Assembly (NCBI RefSeq): GCF_023703375.1
Contig: NZ_JAMQGO010000019.1
Span: 1-34,079 of the forward strand
Reading direction: 5' to 3'
DNA length: 34,079 bases
Source: Lutimaribacter degradans
Lineage (GTDB): Bacteria > Pseudomonadota > Alphaproteobacteria > Rhodobacterales > Rhodobacteraceae
The notes beneath the pieces were generated by a model. It saw only the letters and a program-made list of their open reading frames with translations. It searched no databases and had not been told where the DNA came from. The position numbers were made by a program, and so were the translations under genes. Of the stretch, positions 15,972-23,920 are shown piece by piece; the stretch's first letter is position 1, and every line of letters begins with the position of its first letter.

Positions 15972-17279
15972 TTGAAAAAAGTATTTAAAAAGGGTGACCC
16001 TTCAAATCAGCCCCCGCTTCCCGAGACGGAACGGAACTCCGGTCCGAAACCCGGGCCGTCCCCGGAGGAGGCCGATGCCGTGCAGCAAACCCCGCAAAAG
16101 CCGAAAAGGCCGAAAAAGCCGGGGGGGGCCGCACCGACCGTCCAGGTGCGCCCCATGGCCGAACCGGCCCGGATGAAGACGCGGCATTGGGCGCTGATCG
16201 CGGGCTTCGTCGCCTGCGTGATCCTGCCGCTTGTGCTGCTGGCGCTGTACCTGTGGCTGGTGGCCGAGGATCAATACGCCTCGACCACCGGGTTTACCGT
16301 GCGCCAGGAAGAGGGGGCCAGCGCGACCGATCTCCTGGGCGGCCTGGCCAGCCTGACCGGGGCCAGCGGCTCGGCCGATGGCGATGTGCTGTATGAATAT
16401 ACCCGCAGCCAGGCGGTGGTGCGCCGGATCGACGAGAAACTCGGCCTGCGTGACTATTACGCCCGCTACTGGTCGCGCGATCCCGTCTTTGCCCTGTGGC
16501 CCGATGCCTCGATCGAGGATCTGCACTGGTTCTGGGATCGCATCGTGCGGGTGTCTTTTGACCAGTCCACGGGGCTGACCGAGCTGCGGGTTCTGGCATT
16601 CGACCCGGAAATGGCCCGCAATATCGCGACCGAGGTCGTCCGGGAAAGCCAGAAGATGGTCAACGCGCTCAACGAGGCGGCCCGGCTCGATGCGATCCGC
16701 TATGCCGAGGCCGACCTGGAGCAGGCCCAGGAACGCTTGAAAGAGGCCCGTGCCGCGCTGACGCGGTTCCGGACACGCACCCAGATCGTGGACCTGGAAT
16801 CCGATATCCAGGGCCGCATGGGGGTGATGAGCACATTGCAACAGCAGCTGGCCGCCGAACTGGTGGCATTCGACGAGTTGAGCCAGACCACCCAGGGCGA
16901 CGACCCCCGCATGGTCCAGGCGCTGCGCCGCATCCAGGTGATCCGCGACCGCATCGCCGAAGAGCGGCGCAACTTCGCCACCACCGAGGTGCTGTCGACG
17001 GGAGAGGATTACCCCACGCTGATCTCGGAATTCGAAGGTCTGACCGTCGAGCGGGAATTCGCCGAAGAGACCTATCGCGCGGCGCTCACCGCCTGGGACA
17101 GCGCCAAGGCCGAAGCACAGCGCCAGACCCGCTACCTGGCCGCCTATATCGAGCCGACCCTGGCCGAAGAGCCGGAATATCCGCAGCGTTTCATGATCTT
17201 CGGGCTGGCGGCTTTGATCCTGACGCTGGGCTGGGGGATCCTGGCGCTGGTCTATTATTCGCTGCGCGACCGGGCATGA
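15972..17279 (+). CDS. kpsE: Capsule polysaccharide export inner-membrane protein, KpsE type (PCP family)
   Basis: A periplasmic adaptor of the capsule export machine, linking the KpsMT transporter to an outer-membrane pore. A charged Lys/Pro-rich cytoplasmic tail (~60 residues) precedes one membrane helix (WALIAGFVACVILPLVLLALY), then the conserved VAEDQYASTTGFTVR, a long periplasmic coiled-coil region rich in Ala, Glu and Arg, and a C-terminal membrane helix (FMIFGLAALILTLGWGILAL) before SLRDRA. The start is uncertain: no suitable ATG precedes the tail, and TTG 15972 (after AGGGTAAGCA) gives 435 aa; GTG 16080, 8 nt after a strong GGAGGAGG, would give 399 aa. kpsT follows after 22 nt. Confidence 0.88.
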   Translation: MKKVFKKGDPSNQPPLPETERNSGPKPGPSPEEADAVQQTPQKPKRPKKPGGAAPTVQVRPMAEPARMKTRHWALIAGFVACVILPLVLLALYLWLVAEDQYASTTGFTVRQEEGASATDLLGGLASLTGASGSADGDVLYEYTRSQAVVRRIDEKLGLRDYYARYWSRDPVFALWPDASIEDLHWFWDRIVRVSFDQSTGLTELRVLAFDPEMARNIATEVVRESQKMVNALNEAARLDAIRYAEADLEQAQERLKEARAALTRFRTRTQIVDLESDIQGRMGVMSTLQQQLAAELVAFDELSQTTQGDDPRMVQALRRIQVIRDRIAEERRNFATTEVLSTGEDYPTLISEFEGLTVEREFAEETYRAALTAWDSAKAEAQRQTRYLAAYIEPTLAEEPEYPQRFMIFGLAALILTLGWGILALVYYSLRDRA

Positions 17280-17301
17280 GGCACCAGGCGGAGCTGGCGG
17301 G

Positions 17302-17955
17302 ATGATCCGTTTCGAAAACCTTTCCAAGAGCTTCTGGGTCGGCGGCGAGCGCCGGTTGGTGATCGACGACCTCAATATCACGTTGCCCACGGGCGCGTCG
17401 CTGGCGCTCCTGGGGCGCAACGGGGCGGGGAAATCCACGCTGATGCAGATCATCGCCGGGATCATGCGGCCCGATACGGGGCGGGTGGTCTCGGATGGCA
17501 CGATTTCCTGGCCGGTGGCCTTTGGCGGCTCGTTCCACGGAGAGCTGACCGGCGCGCAGAACGTGCGTTTCGTGGCCCGCATCTACGGGGTGGATACCGA
17601 CAGCCTGATCGCCTTTGTCGAGGATTTTGCCGAGCTGGGCAAACATTTCCACATGCCGGTGCGCACCTATTCGGCGGGTATGAAGTCGCGGCTGACATTC
17701 GGCACCTCGATGGGGATCCGTTTCGATACCTATCTCGTGGACGAGGTGACAGCGGTGGGGGACGCGGCCTTCAAGCGCAAGAGCCAGGCGGTGTTTCGCA
17801 ACCGGATGGAGCGGAGCGGGGCGATCCTGGTCAGCCATTCGATGCCCGAACTGCGCCGCTTTTGTGACTCGGGTCTCGTGCTCGATCGCGGGCATCTGCA
17901 TTACTTCGAGGATATCGAAGAGGCCATTGACATGCATGAGCGCCTGATGCGTTGA
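17302..17955 (+). CDS. kpsT: Polysaccharide ABC transporter ATPase, KpsT type
   Basis: The 217-aa ATPase powers export through KpsM. It has Walker A GRNGAGKST (38-46), the KpsT-like FGGSFHGELTGAQNVRF stretch, the signature YSAGMKSR (123-130), Walker B TYLVDE (143-148) and the switch His in VSHS (177-180). The length is that of the short KpsT/Wzt type without a C-terminal carbohydrate-binding domain, which fits transport of a glycan recognised by a common lipid end, as in group 2 capsules. It is 22 nt downstream of kpsE. Confidence 0.95.
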   Translation: MIRFENLSKSFWVGGERRLVIDDLNITLPTGASLALLGRNGAGKSTLMQIIAGIMRPDTGRVVSDGTISWPVAFGGSFHGELTGAQNVRFVARIYGVDTDSLIAFVEDFAELGKHFHMPVRTYSAGMKSRLTFGTSMGIRFDTYLVDEVTAVGDAAFKRKSQAVFRNRMERSGAILVSHSMPELRRFCDSGLVLDRGHLHYFEDIEEAIDMHERLMR

Positions 17956-17973
17956 GACGGCAAAACGTCTCAA
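17952..17973 (+). terminator. Hairpin overlapping the kpsT stop
   Basis: TTGAGACG and CGTCTCAA form an 8-bp stem with the 6-nt loop GCAAAA; the stop codon is inside the left arm. No T run follows, so it may be a weak terminator or an mRNA 3' stabiliser between kpsT and the RTX gene. Confidence 0.5.
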
Positions 17974-18094
17974 ACCTTCTGAAAACACGTCTCTAAATCA
18001 GCGGAAAAGCCACGGTCTTGCCCGGTTTTTCCCCCGCGCCGGTGCTGCTTTGCAGCCTACGGATATGGCCGGGCACCGGGGTGAGAGGTGTGGG

Positions 18095-20794
18095 ATGCCA
18101 ACGATATTGCATCGCGCCGTGATCGGCGCGGATTTGTCCGGTTTGCAAAACGATATCCGCGCGCTGGAGGTCGTGCCGGGGGACCGGGGGCCGACGATCC
18201 TGGCCGCGGGCGGGCCGAATGGTGCGTTGGTCAGCCTGTCGCTGGGGGCCGGCGGGGTGGCCGGGGTCGTGTCGGCCACGCCCTATACCGATTCCATTGC
18301 CGCATCCCTTACGGGCGAGGTCGCGGTGCTGGAGGTCGACGGTGTCCCCCATGCCATCGTCGGGCAGGCGGCAGGCGAGGGGTTGGTTGGCTATGCGCTG
18401 GAACAGGATGGTACCCTGGGGCCGGCCGCCACCGTCGCGATGCCCGCGCTCCAGGCCGGGGCGACGGGGGTGCTGGCCGTGTCGGCCGCGGGCTTTGTCC
18501 ATGTCGCGTCGGGTTCGGGCACGGTCACCAGCCTGGCACCCGATGCGCAGGGCCGGTTGCGGGGCGCCTCCGTCATCCATGACAGCGCGGGCAGCCACCT
18601 GGCGTCACCGGTCGAAATGGTGACGGCGCAACTGGGCGGCCGGTCCTACCTTCTGACCCTGTGCGCTGACGAGGACGGGGTCAGCGCCTTTGCCGTCGAC
18701 GCCCCGACCGGCCGTCTCGCGATCAGCGATTCCCTGGGCGCGCAGAATGGCATGGGCATCCTGGACATGCCCGTGGCGCTTGAACTGGCCCGGGCGGGCG
18801 GGCGCACCTTCCTGGTCGTCGCGTCATCGGCCGATCAGGGGCAGGGCGGGGCGCTGAGCGTCATGGAATTGACCACGGCGGGCGGGCTGCGCCCGGTGGA
18901 TCACGTGCTCGACACGCTGGCCACCCGGTTTGGCCGTGTGCAGGACATGGCGGTGGTCACGCATGAGGGCCGCTCTTACGTGGTCGTGGCCGGGGGCGAT
19001 GACGGGATCAGCCTGTTCACGATGCTGCCCGACGGGCGGCTGTTGCATCTCGACACGATCGCCGATTCCGGCGGGCGGGGGCTGGCGTCGATCTCGGCCA
19101 TGACCGCGGCGATGGGCCCCGGTGGAATCGAGATCCTGGTGGCCAGCCATGACCAGCCGGGGCTGAGCCAGTTTACCGTGCCGCTGGCGGGGCAGGGGAT
19201 CACGCGGCAGGTGGCAAGCGGCAGGCTTGACGGCACGGGGCGCGACGACCTGCTGTCGGGGGGTGCGGGCGCTGCCACGCTGGTCGGGGGCGCGGGCAAC
19301 GACACGCTGGCCGACGGGCAGGGGCATGATCGGCTGACAGGCGGCGCGGGGGCGGATGTCTTCCTGCTCGAACCCGATGACGCGCGCGACGTGATCACCG
19401 ATTTCGAGCCCGGCCGCGACCGGATCGACCTGACGCTCTACCCGATGCTTTACAGCACCGACCAGGTCGAGATTTCGACCACCGCCTGGGGGGCGCTGAT
19501 GACGATCCGGGGCGACGTGACCGAGATACGGCGGGCCGGTGGCGGACCGATCAGTGCGGGCGAACTGCGCGCGGCGCTGGATTGGGAAACGGGGCGGGTG
19601 CCCATGGCCCTGCCCGACGAGACCCGCGGCACCCCCGGGGATGACACCCTGGTGGGCGATTGGCGCAGCGACCTGCTGATTGGCGCGCAGGGCAATGACC
19701 TGCTCGATGGTCTTGCCGGGTCCGACCGGATCGAAGGCGGGCAGGGGCGTGACACGTTACGGGGCGGCGATGGGGCCGACACGCTGAATGCCGCCGCGGG
19801 CAACGACCGGCTGGAGGGTGGTGCGGGCGATGACATGCTGCGTGGTGGCAACGGGTTTGACCGGCTGCTGGGCGGCGCCGGCAACGACACGCTGGTGGGC
19901 GGCAACGGGCGCGACACCCTGCGCGGCGGCGCGGGTGACGACGTGCTGCGGGACACCGGCCAGGGCGGGGCGCCGGGGCGTGACCTGTTCTTCGGCGGGG
20001 CCGGCGATGACACGATCCTGGGGCGCGGCGGCAATGACACCGCCCATGGCGGGGCGGGCGATGACGTGATCCATGGCCGGCGCGGCGATGATTTTCTGCG
20101 CGGCGGCAACGGGGTCGACCGGCTGTTCGGGGGCAACGGTGACGACAGGCTGGAGGGTGGCAACGGGCGCGACATCCTGCGCGGCGGGGCGGGCGATGAT
20201 ATGCTCCGGGGCGGCGGCGGGTTTGATCGGCTGTTGGGCGGCAATGGCGACGACAGGCTGGTGGGCGGCAGCGGCCGTGACACCCTGCGCGGCGGTGCGG
20301 GCGATGACATGCTGCGCGGTGGCAACGGGGTCGATCGGCTGTTGGGCGGCAATGGCGACGACACGCTGGTGGGCGGCAACGGGCGTGACACCCTGCGCGG
20401 CGGCGCGGGTGACGACGTGCTCGATGGCGGCGGCGGCGGTGACCGGCTCGATGGCCGGGGTGGCCATGACACGTTGCTGGGTGGCGCCAATGCCGACACG
20501 CTCATCGGTGGCGGGGGGCGGGATGTGCTCGAGGCCGGGCAGGGTTTCGACCTGTTGATCGGTGGGGCCGGGGCGGATGTATTCGTCTTTCGCGGCGGGG
20601 ATGGCGTCAACCGGGTCCGCGATTTCACCCCCGGGCGCGACCAGTTGCACCTGGATGTGACGGAACGGGGGTTTGCCGACCTGGCGGTCTCGGGAACCGA
20701 TCAGGGCCTGCGTCTTGATTGGAGCGGTGGGGCGGTCATCCTCGAAGGCGTGAGCGCGGCGGGCTTCGACGCCTCGGACGTGATATTCCTGTAA
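18095..20794 (+). CDS. RTX-type secreted calcium-binding protein with N-terminal beta-propeller-like region
   Basis: An 899-aa protein predicted to leave the cell by type I secretion. Residues ~1-380 consist of repeated segments of the form VxxxxGRSYLLVVxxDDGISxFxxxPDGRL, resembling a beta-propeller. From ~385 to ~840 there are many RTX nonapeptides (GGAGNDTLVG type), interrupted at ~440-520 by a non-RTX segment with FEPGRDRIDLT. The C-terminus ends in ASDVIFL, the acidic-hydrophobic end typical of type I substrates. No catalytic motif is visible, so an adhesin or matrix protein is more likely than an enzyme. Start 18095 follows GAGAGG. It lies 139 nt after kpsT and converges on the serralysin gene. 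No type I transporter is on the plasmid. Confidence 0.88.
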   Translation: MPTILHRAVIGADLSGLQNDIRALEVVPGDRGPTILAAGGPNGALVSLSLGAGGVAGVVSATPYTDSIAASLTGEVAVLEVDGVPHAIVGQAAGEGLVGYALEQDGTLGPAATVAMPALQAGATGVLAVSAAGFVHVASGSGTVTSLAPDAQGRLRGASVIHDSAGSHLASPVEMVTAQLGGRSYLLTLCADEDGVSAFAVDAPTGRLAISDSLGAQNGMGILDMPVALELARAGGRTFLVVASSADQGQGGALSVMELTTAGGLRPVDHVLDTLATRFGRVQDMAVVTHEGRSYVVVAGGDDGISLFTMLPDGRLLHLDTIADSGGRGLASISAMTAAMGPGGIEILVASHDQPGLSQFTVPLAGQGITRQVASGRLDGTGRDDLLSGGAGAATLVGGAGNDTLADGQGHDRLTGGAGADVFLLEPDDARDVITDFEPGRDRIDLTLYPMLYSTDQVEISTTAWGALMTIRGDVTEIRRAGGGPISAGELRAALDWETGRVPMALPDETRGTPGDDTLVGDWRSDLLIGAQGNDLLDGLAGSDRIEGGQGRDTLRGGDGADTLNAAAGNDRLEGGAGDDMLRGGNGFDRLLGGAGNDTLVGGNGRDTLRGGAGDDVLRDTGQGGAPGRDLFFGGAGDDTILGRGGNDTAHGGAGDDVIHGRRGDDFLRGGNGVDRLFGGNGDDRLEGGNGRDILRGGAGDDMLRGGGGFDRLLGGNGDDRLVGGSGRDTLRGGAGDDMLRGGNGVDRLLGGNGDDTLVGGNGRDTLRGGAGDDVLDGGGGGDRLDGRGGHDTLLGGANADTLIGGGGRDVLEAGQGFDLLIGGAGADVFVFRGGDGVNRVRDFTPGRDQLHLDVTERGFADLAVSGTDQGLRLDWSGGAVILEGVSAAGFDASDVIFL
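19230..20580 (+). repeat. RTX nonapeptide-coding tandem repeat array (within the 18095-20794 gene)
   Basis: Short imperfect repeats of the 27-bp unit encoding GGxGxDxLx run through this part. Several longer multi-unit blocks recur, for example FDRLLGGNGDDxLVGGNGRDTLRGGAGDD at least three times, indicating growth by duplication of multi-nonapeptide modules. Confidence 0.85.
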
Positions 20795-20804
20795 CCCGAT
20801 GCTT

Positions 20805-20834
20805 GCGCGCCCCTTGCGGGACGCGCGGTGTTTT
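20805..20834. terminator. Bidirectional terminator between the two RTX genes
   Basis: GCGCGCCCC (20805-20813) pairs with GGGACGCGC (20818-20826) with one mismatch around a TTGC loop, followed by GGTGTTTTC. It occupies the 39-nt gap between the convergent stops. Confidence 0.65.
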
Positions 20835-23269
20835 CAGGTAAAGATGAAATCGTTGGCATCCAGGTCGCTGCGGTTGACGTTTTCGAGCAGGATCGAGTTT
20901 CCGTTCCCGGTATCGATCCGCACATCCGCGCCCACCCGGGTCGTCGCGCCCAGAAGCTGGCTGATATTGCCGATTGCCGCGATGGCCGACAGGTCGATCA
21001 CCTCGTCGTCGTCCCGGGCGTCGAAATCGGTGATCACGTCCGCGCCATGGCCGGCCGCGAAGATGAAGGTATCCGACCCCGCGCCGCCGGTGGCTGTATC
21101 GTTGCCGCCCCCGATGTTCAGGCGGTCGTCACCTGCGCCGCCAAAGAACAGGTCGCGGCCCAGGGCCCCGCCCTGACCGGTGTCGTGCAGCACGTCGTCG
21201 CCATTGCCGCCGCGCATGGTGTCGCGCCCGTTGCCGCCAAAGATCGTATCGTGCCTGTTGCCGCCGAACAGCCGGTCGAAGCCGTTGCCGCCACGCAGCA
21301 TGTCGTCGCCGTTGCCCGCGCGCATGGTGTCGTTGCCGTTGCCGCCCAGGAGCGTGTCGCTGCCGTTGCCGCCGAACAGCCGGTCCAGGCCCACGCCGCC
21401 CTCGATCCGGTCATTGCCGGCATCGCCACGGGCGGTGTCATTGCCGCCCCGCCCCAGGATCGTGTCATCGCCGGCCCCGCCGAAGAACAGGTCGCGGCCC
21501 AGGGCTCCGCCCTGCGCGTTGTCCCGCAGCAGGTCGTCCCCATCGCCGCCGCGCATGGTGTCGCGCCCGTTGCCGCCCACCAGCGTGTCGTTGCCTGCGC
21601 CGCCCAGCAACTGGTCGAACCCGTTGCCGCCAAAGAACAGGTCGCGGCCCAGGGCCCCGCCCTGGTCATTGTCATGCAGCACGTCGTTGCCGTTGCCGCC
21701 CCGCATCGTGTCGCGGCCATTCCCGCCAAAGATCGTATCGTGGCCGTTGCCGCCCAGCAGCCGGTCGAAATTGTTGCCGCCGCGCATCATGTCATCGCCC
21801 GCGCGGCCCTCCAGCCTGTCGTTCCCGCCAGCGCCCGCGATGGTGTCGTTACCCTGCCCGGCCTGGATGTGGTTCGCGGCCCCGTTGCCGGTGATATCGT
21901 CATTGCCGGACCCGGTGACCAGGTGTTCGATCACCGTGCCGCGCGCGATGCCGATATTGCCGATCAGCCCGTCGACATCCGAGAATGTCGCGCCGCGCAG
22001 ATCGACCCGGTCGTTGGTGGTGCTGAAGGACAGGTCCAGCGTGTCGATCCCGCTCCGGTCATAGATGGTCATCGCCACCGGCTCGGTGCCGTTCATGTTG
22101 GCATTGCCGGTTCCGTTGGCCAGCGAATCGAACACATCGGCCATGTAATTCGTCAGGGTCGTGTTGGCGCCCCAGGTGGTGTTGCCCGCGGTTTCGCTCG
22201 CGGCATCGGGCGCGCCGTAAAGGTTCTGGATCGCGATGATATCGGCCATCATCGTCGTCATCAGCTCGGCATAGCTGGCGTTGATGCTGGTGTTGTCGCT
22301 CTGGTCGAAATAGGACATGACCGAGATCTGCCAGCTGTCATTGCTGAAGGTCTCGTCCACCCCGTAGGTGGCGCTGCCGTTGTAATTGCCCTGGTGGCCC
22401 AGCCCCAGCGCGTGGCCGATCTCGTGCACATAGGTCGAGAAGGAATAGCTGTCGATCGTCGTGCCATAGGTCGACAGCCACCCGGTACCGATATTGACGC
22501 TGGCGGTGGTGGTGTATTCACCGATCACGCTGTCGGGCCCGGCAAAGGCGCCCGACTGGCTGTCGTCAAACGTGATATCGGCGCCGCTGAACACCTCGAC
22601 GAACTCGATATCGGCGACCATTTCCCAGGCTTCGAAGGCCCAGCGGGCCAGCTGTTGCCCGTCGCTTGTCAGGTCGGTGATGTCCACCGTGATCCGGTTG
22701 TCGGAACGGGTATCGAAGCGGAACCCGTCAGAGCCGCCATCGTTCCAGAAGCCATCGGTCAGGTAATTGGCCAACTCGTCCAGCGTGTCAGTGGTGCCCG
22801 GGCCGGGGTCGGGGGGCTCGGGCGAGCTCCCCTGTGTCACGTCGATCTCGTAGGTGCCGGAATCGGTGTCGTTGTACGAGCCTGCCGAGATGTAATAGGT
22901 GCCGCCGCTGGTTGCGGTGAAATTCAACGCGGAATCGAGTACCTGCCCACTATCGTCGTCTTGGGCGACCAGTTGTCCCGCGGCATCATGGAGGCGCAGG
23001 TAAGAGTCGTGGAGTGTGCCGCCGCCGCCATGTGCACCGGACAGGTTTATCTGGTAGGTTTCGCCTGCCTCCAGCGTGATGGCGACCCAGTCGCGGTCGC
23101 CCTGGTCCAGTTCGCCGCCGAACGTGTCGCCCACCTGGATCGAGTAGATCGTGCTGACATCGTCTGCCGCATCCGTGGTTTCCGTCACGTAGGCGCGGGT
23201 CGGGTCGGTGACGCCATCAGGGTGGCGGGTGGGGTCAAACGTGGCGGTTGCCATACAAATTGTGCACAT
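20834..23269 (-). CDS. Serralysin-family RTX metalloprotease (peptidase M10)
   Basis: A secreted zinc protease of 811 aa. It starts MCTIC, as many M10 proteins of Rhodobacteraceae do; residues ~35-150 look like a bacterial pre-peptidase (PPC) domain (DRDWVAITLEAGETYQINLSG). The catalytic domain has the zinc motif HEIGHALGLGH (282-292) and the Met-turn VMSY (317-320). RTX repeats occupy ~455-735, then a type I secretion end (DFIFT). GAGG 8 nt upstream supports the start at 23269. Unlike Pseudomonas serralysins, no transporter or obvious Inh inhibitor is adjacent, but a small secreted protein gene lies 21 nt upstream on the same strand. It may process surface proteins or aid dispersal from biofilm (inference). 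Confidence 0.93.
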   Translation of the reverse strand: MCTICMATATFDPTRHPDGVTDPTRAYVTETTDAADDVSTIYSIQVGDTFGGELDQGDRDWVAITLEAGETYQINLSGAHGGGGTLHDSYLRLHDAAGQLVAQDDDSGQVLDSALNFTATSGGTYYISAGSYNDTDSGTYEIDVTQGSSPEPPDPGPGTTDTLDELANYLTDGFWNDGGSDGFRFDTRSDNRITVDITDLTSDGQQLARWAFEAWEMVADIEFVEVFSGADITFDDSQSGAFAGPDSVIGEYTTTASVNIGTGWLSTYGTTIDSYSFSTYVHEIGHALGLGHQGNYNGSATYGVDETFSNDSWQISVMSYFDQSDNTSINASYAELMTTMMADIIAIQNLYGAPDAASETAGNTTWGANTTLTNYMADVFDSLANGTGNANMNGTEPVAMTIYDRSGIDTLDLSFSTTNDRVDLRGATFSDVDGLIGNIGIARGTVIEHLVTGSGNDDITGNGAANHIQAGQGNDTIAGAGGNDRLEGRAGDDMMRGGNNFDRLLGGNGHDTIFGGNGRDTMRGGNGNDVLHDNDQGGALGRDLFFGGNGFDQLLGGAGNDTLVGGNGRDTMRGGDGDDLLRDNAQGGALGRDLFFGGAGDDTILGRGGNDTARGDAGNDRIEGGVGLDRLFGGNGSDTLLGGNGNDTMRAGNGDDMLRGGNGFDRLFGGNRHDTIFGGNGRDTMRGGNGDDVLHDTGQGGALGRDLFFGGAGDDRLNIGGGNDTATGGAGSDTFIFAAGHGADVITDFDARDDDEVIDLSAIAAIGNISQLLGATTRVGADVRIDTGNGNSILLENVNRSDLDANDFIFT
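21060..21915 (-). repeat. RTX repeat array with triplicated block (within the serralysin gene)
   Basis: Nonapeptide-coding repeats; a longer block containing GGALGRDLFFGG occurs three times, preceded each time by RDTMRGGxGxDxLxD. A near-identical block (GGAPGRDLFFGGAGDDTI) is present in the neighbouring RTX gene. Confidence 0.85.
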
Positions 23270-23290
23270 ATCAATAACCTCGGTGCAAGT

Positions 23291-23767
23291 TCAGGGGGCC
23301 GTCAGCGTGGCATGCAGGTCTGGTGTAGCCTTGAGAAGCTCACGGGTAAACTGTTCACAGATCTCGGGTGAAAAGCTGGTATCGCGCAGGGTCATGCGAT
23401 GAGCCTGGCCGGTCTGGCGGGCGCCGTCCGGGCCCTTTTGCCAGACCAGGTGGCCGGACAGCACGCCATCGCCATGCTTTGTAACATGCAGGGCCATGCC
23501 GATATCGCCGGGGCGGGTGGGGGCCTCGTCGCCGCGTGCCACGGTGCGGATCACGGTCGGGCCGGCGGCGGTTTCCGCCAGGGCCTGGATCATCGCCCGG
23601 CACAGCGGATCGCGCGGTTGCGCGTTTTCCGGGCAGCTCAGCCGGATCACCGCGCGATCGGGAGAGCGCGCCTGCGGGGCGGAAACGCCTGTCATCAGCG
23701 CCACCGCCAGCAAAAACGCCCCAAGCAGACGCCGCCGAGGCCCGTCAGGGCGGTGTATCTGCGACAT
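23291..23767 (-). CDS. Small secreted protein of unknown function upstream of the serralysin
   Basis: A 158-aa protein with a clear signal peptide: basic RRR, hydrophobic LLGAFLLAVALMTGV, then a SAPQA cleavage region at about residue 33. The mature part is ~125 aa with three Cys (in LSCPEN, PLCRAM and PEICEQ) and the pattern of an alternating alpha/beta fold (ALHVTKHGDGVLSGHLVWQ). GGGAGG supports the start. It is 21 nt upstream of the serralysin start on the same strand, so the two are very likely co-expressed. It does not show the motifs I know for Inh-type protease inhibitors. A periplasmic partner, inhibitor or processing factor for the protease is possible but unproven. Confidence 0.8.
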   Translation of the reverse strand: MSQIHRPDGPRRRLLGAFLLAVALMTGVSAPQARSPDRAVIRLSCPENAQPRDPLCRAMIQALAETAAGPTVIRTVARGDEAPTRPGDIGMALHVTKHGDGVLSGHLVWQKGPDGARQTGQAHRMTLRDTSFSPEICEQFTRELLKATPDLHATLTAP

Positions 23768-23854
23768 GGCACCCGAATCCTCCCATAATTTCTTAACTTA
23801 TTGGAAAGGGCAGCCCGGGTCCAATCACGCTCCGGGGCGTGGCAAGGGGGTGTG

Positions 23855-23889
23855 ATGATTTTCGCATAATCATTGTTATGTAAAATAAC
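23855..23889. promoter_or_regulatory. Twin palindromes upstream of the secreted protein/serralysin operon
   Basis: Two inverted repeats lie 1 nt apart: ATGATT-TTCGCAT-AATCAT (23855-23873) and GTTAT-GTAAA-ATAAC (23875-23889). They sit about 90-120 nt before the start at 23767, in an AT-rich gap (23768-23920) inside a GC-rich molecule. Operator sites for regulated protease expression are plausible; they also follow the kdsD stop and could help end that transcript. Confidence 0.42.
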
Positions 23890-23920
23890 TCGTATATTCC
23901 GGGGTGCGGGGCCGGCGATC

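Noticed and set aside
19230..20580. Possible CRISPR-like array (regular short repeats)
   Set aside because: The repeats are contiguous, in frame, and encode GGxGxDxLx nonapeptides; there are no spacers and no cas genes.
19450..20628. 392-aa and 297-aa open frames opposite the first RTX gene
   Set aside because: Low-complexity Pro/Ser and Ala/Val repeats that are reverse readings of RTX units, with no ribosome binding site.
20828..23371. 847-aa open frame on the plus strand opposite the serralysin
   Set aside because: It is the antisense of a gene with clear catalytic motifs; its sequence (Val/Ala/Ile repeats such as AAKDRIVAVAAEQPV) mirrors RTX repeats. Long antisense frames are expected in GC-rich repeats.
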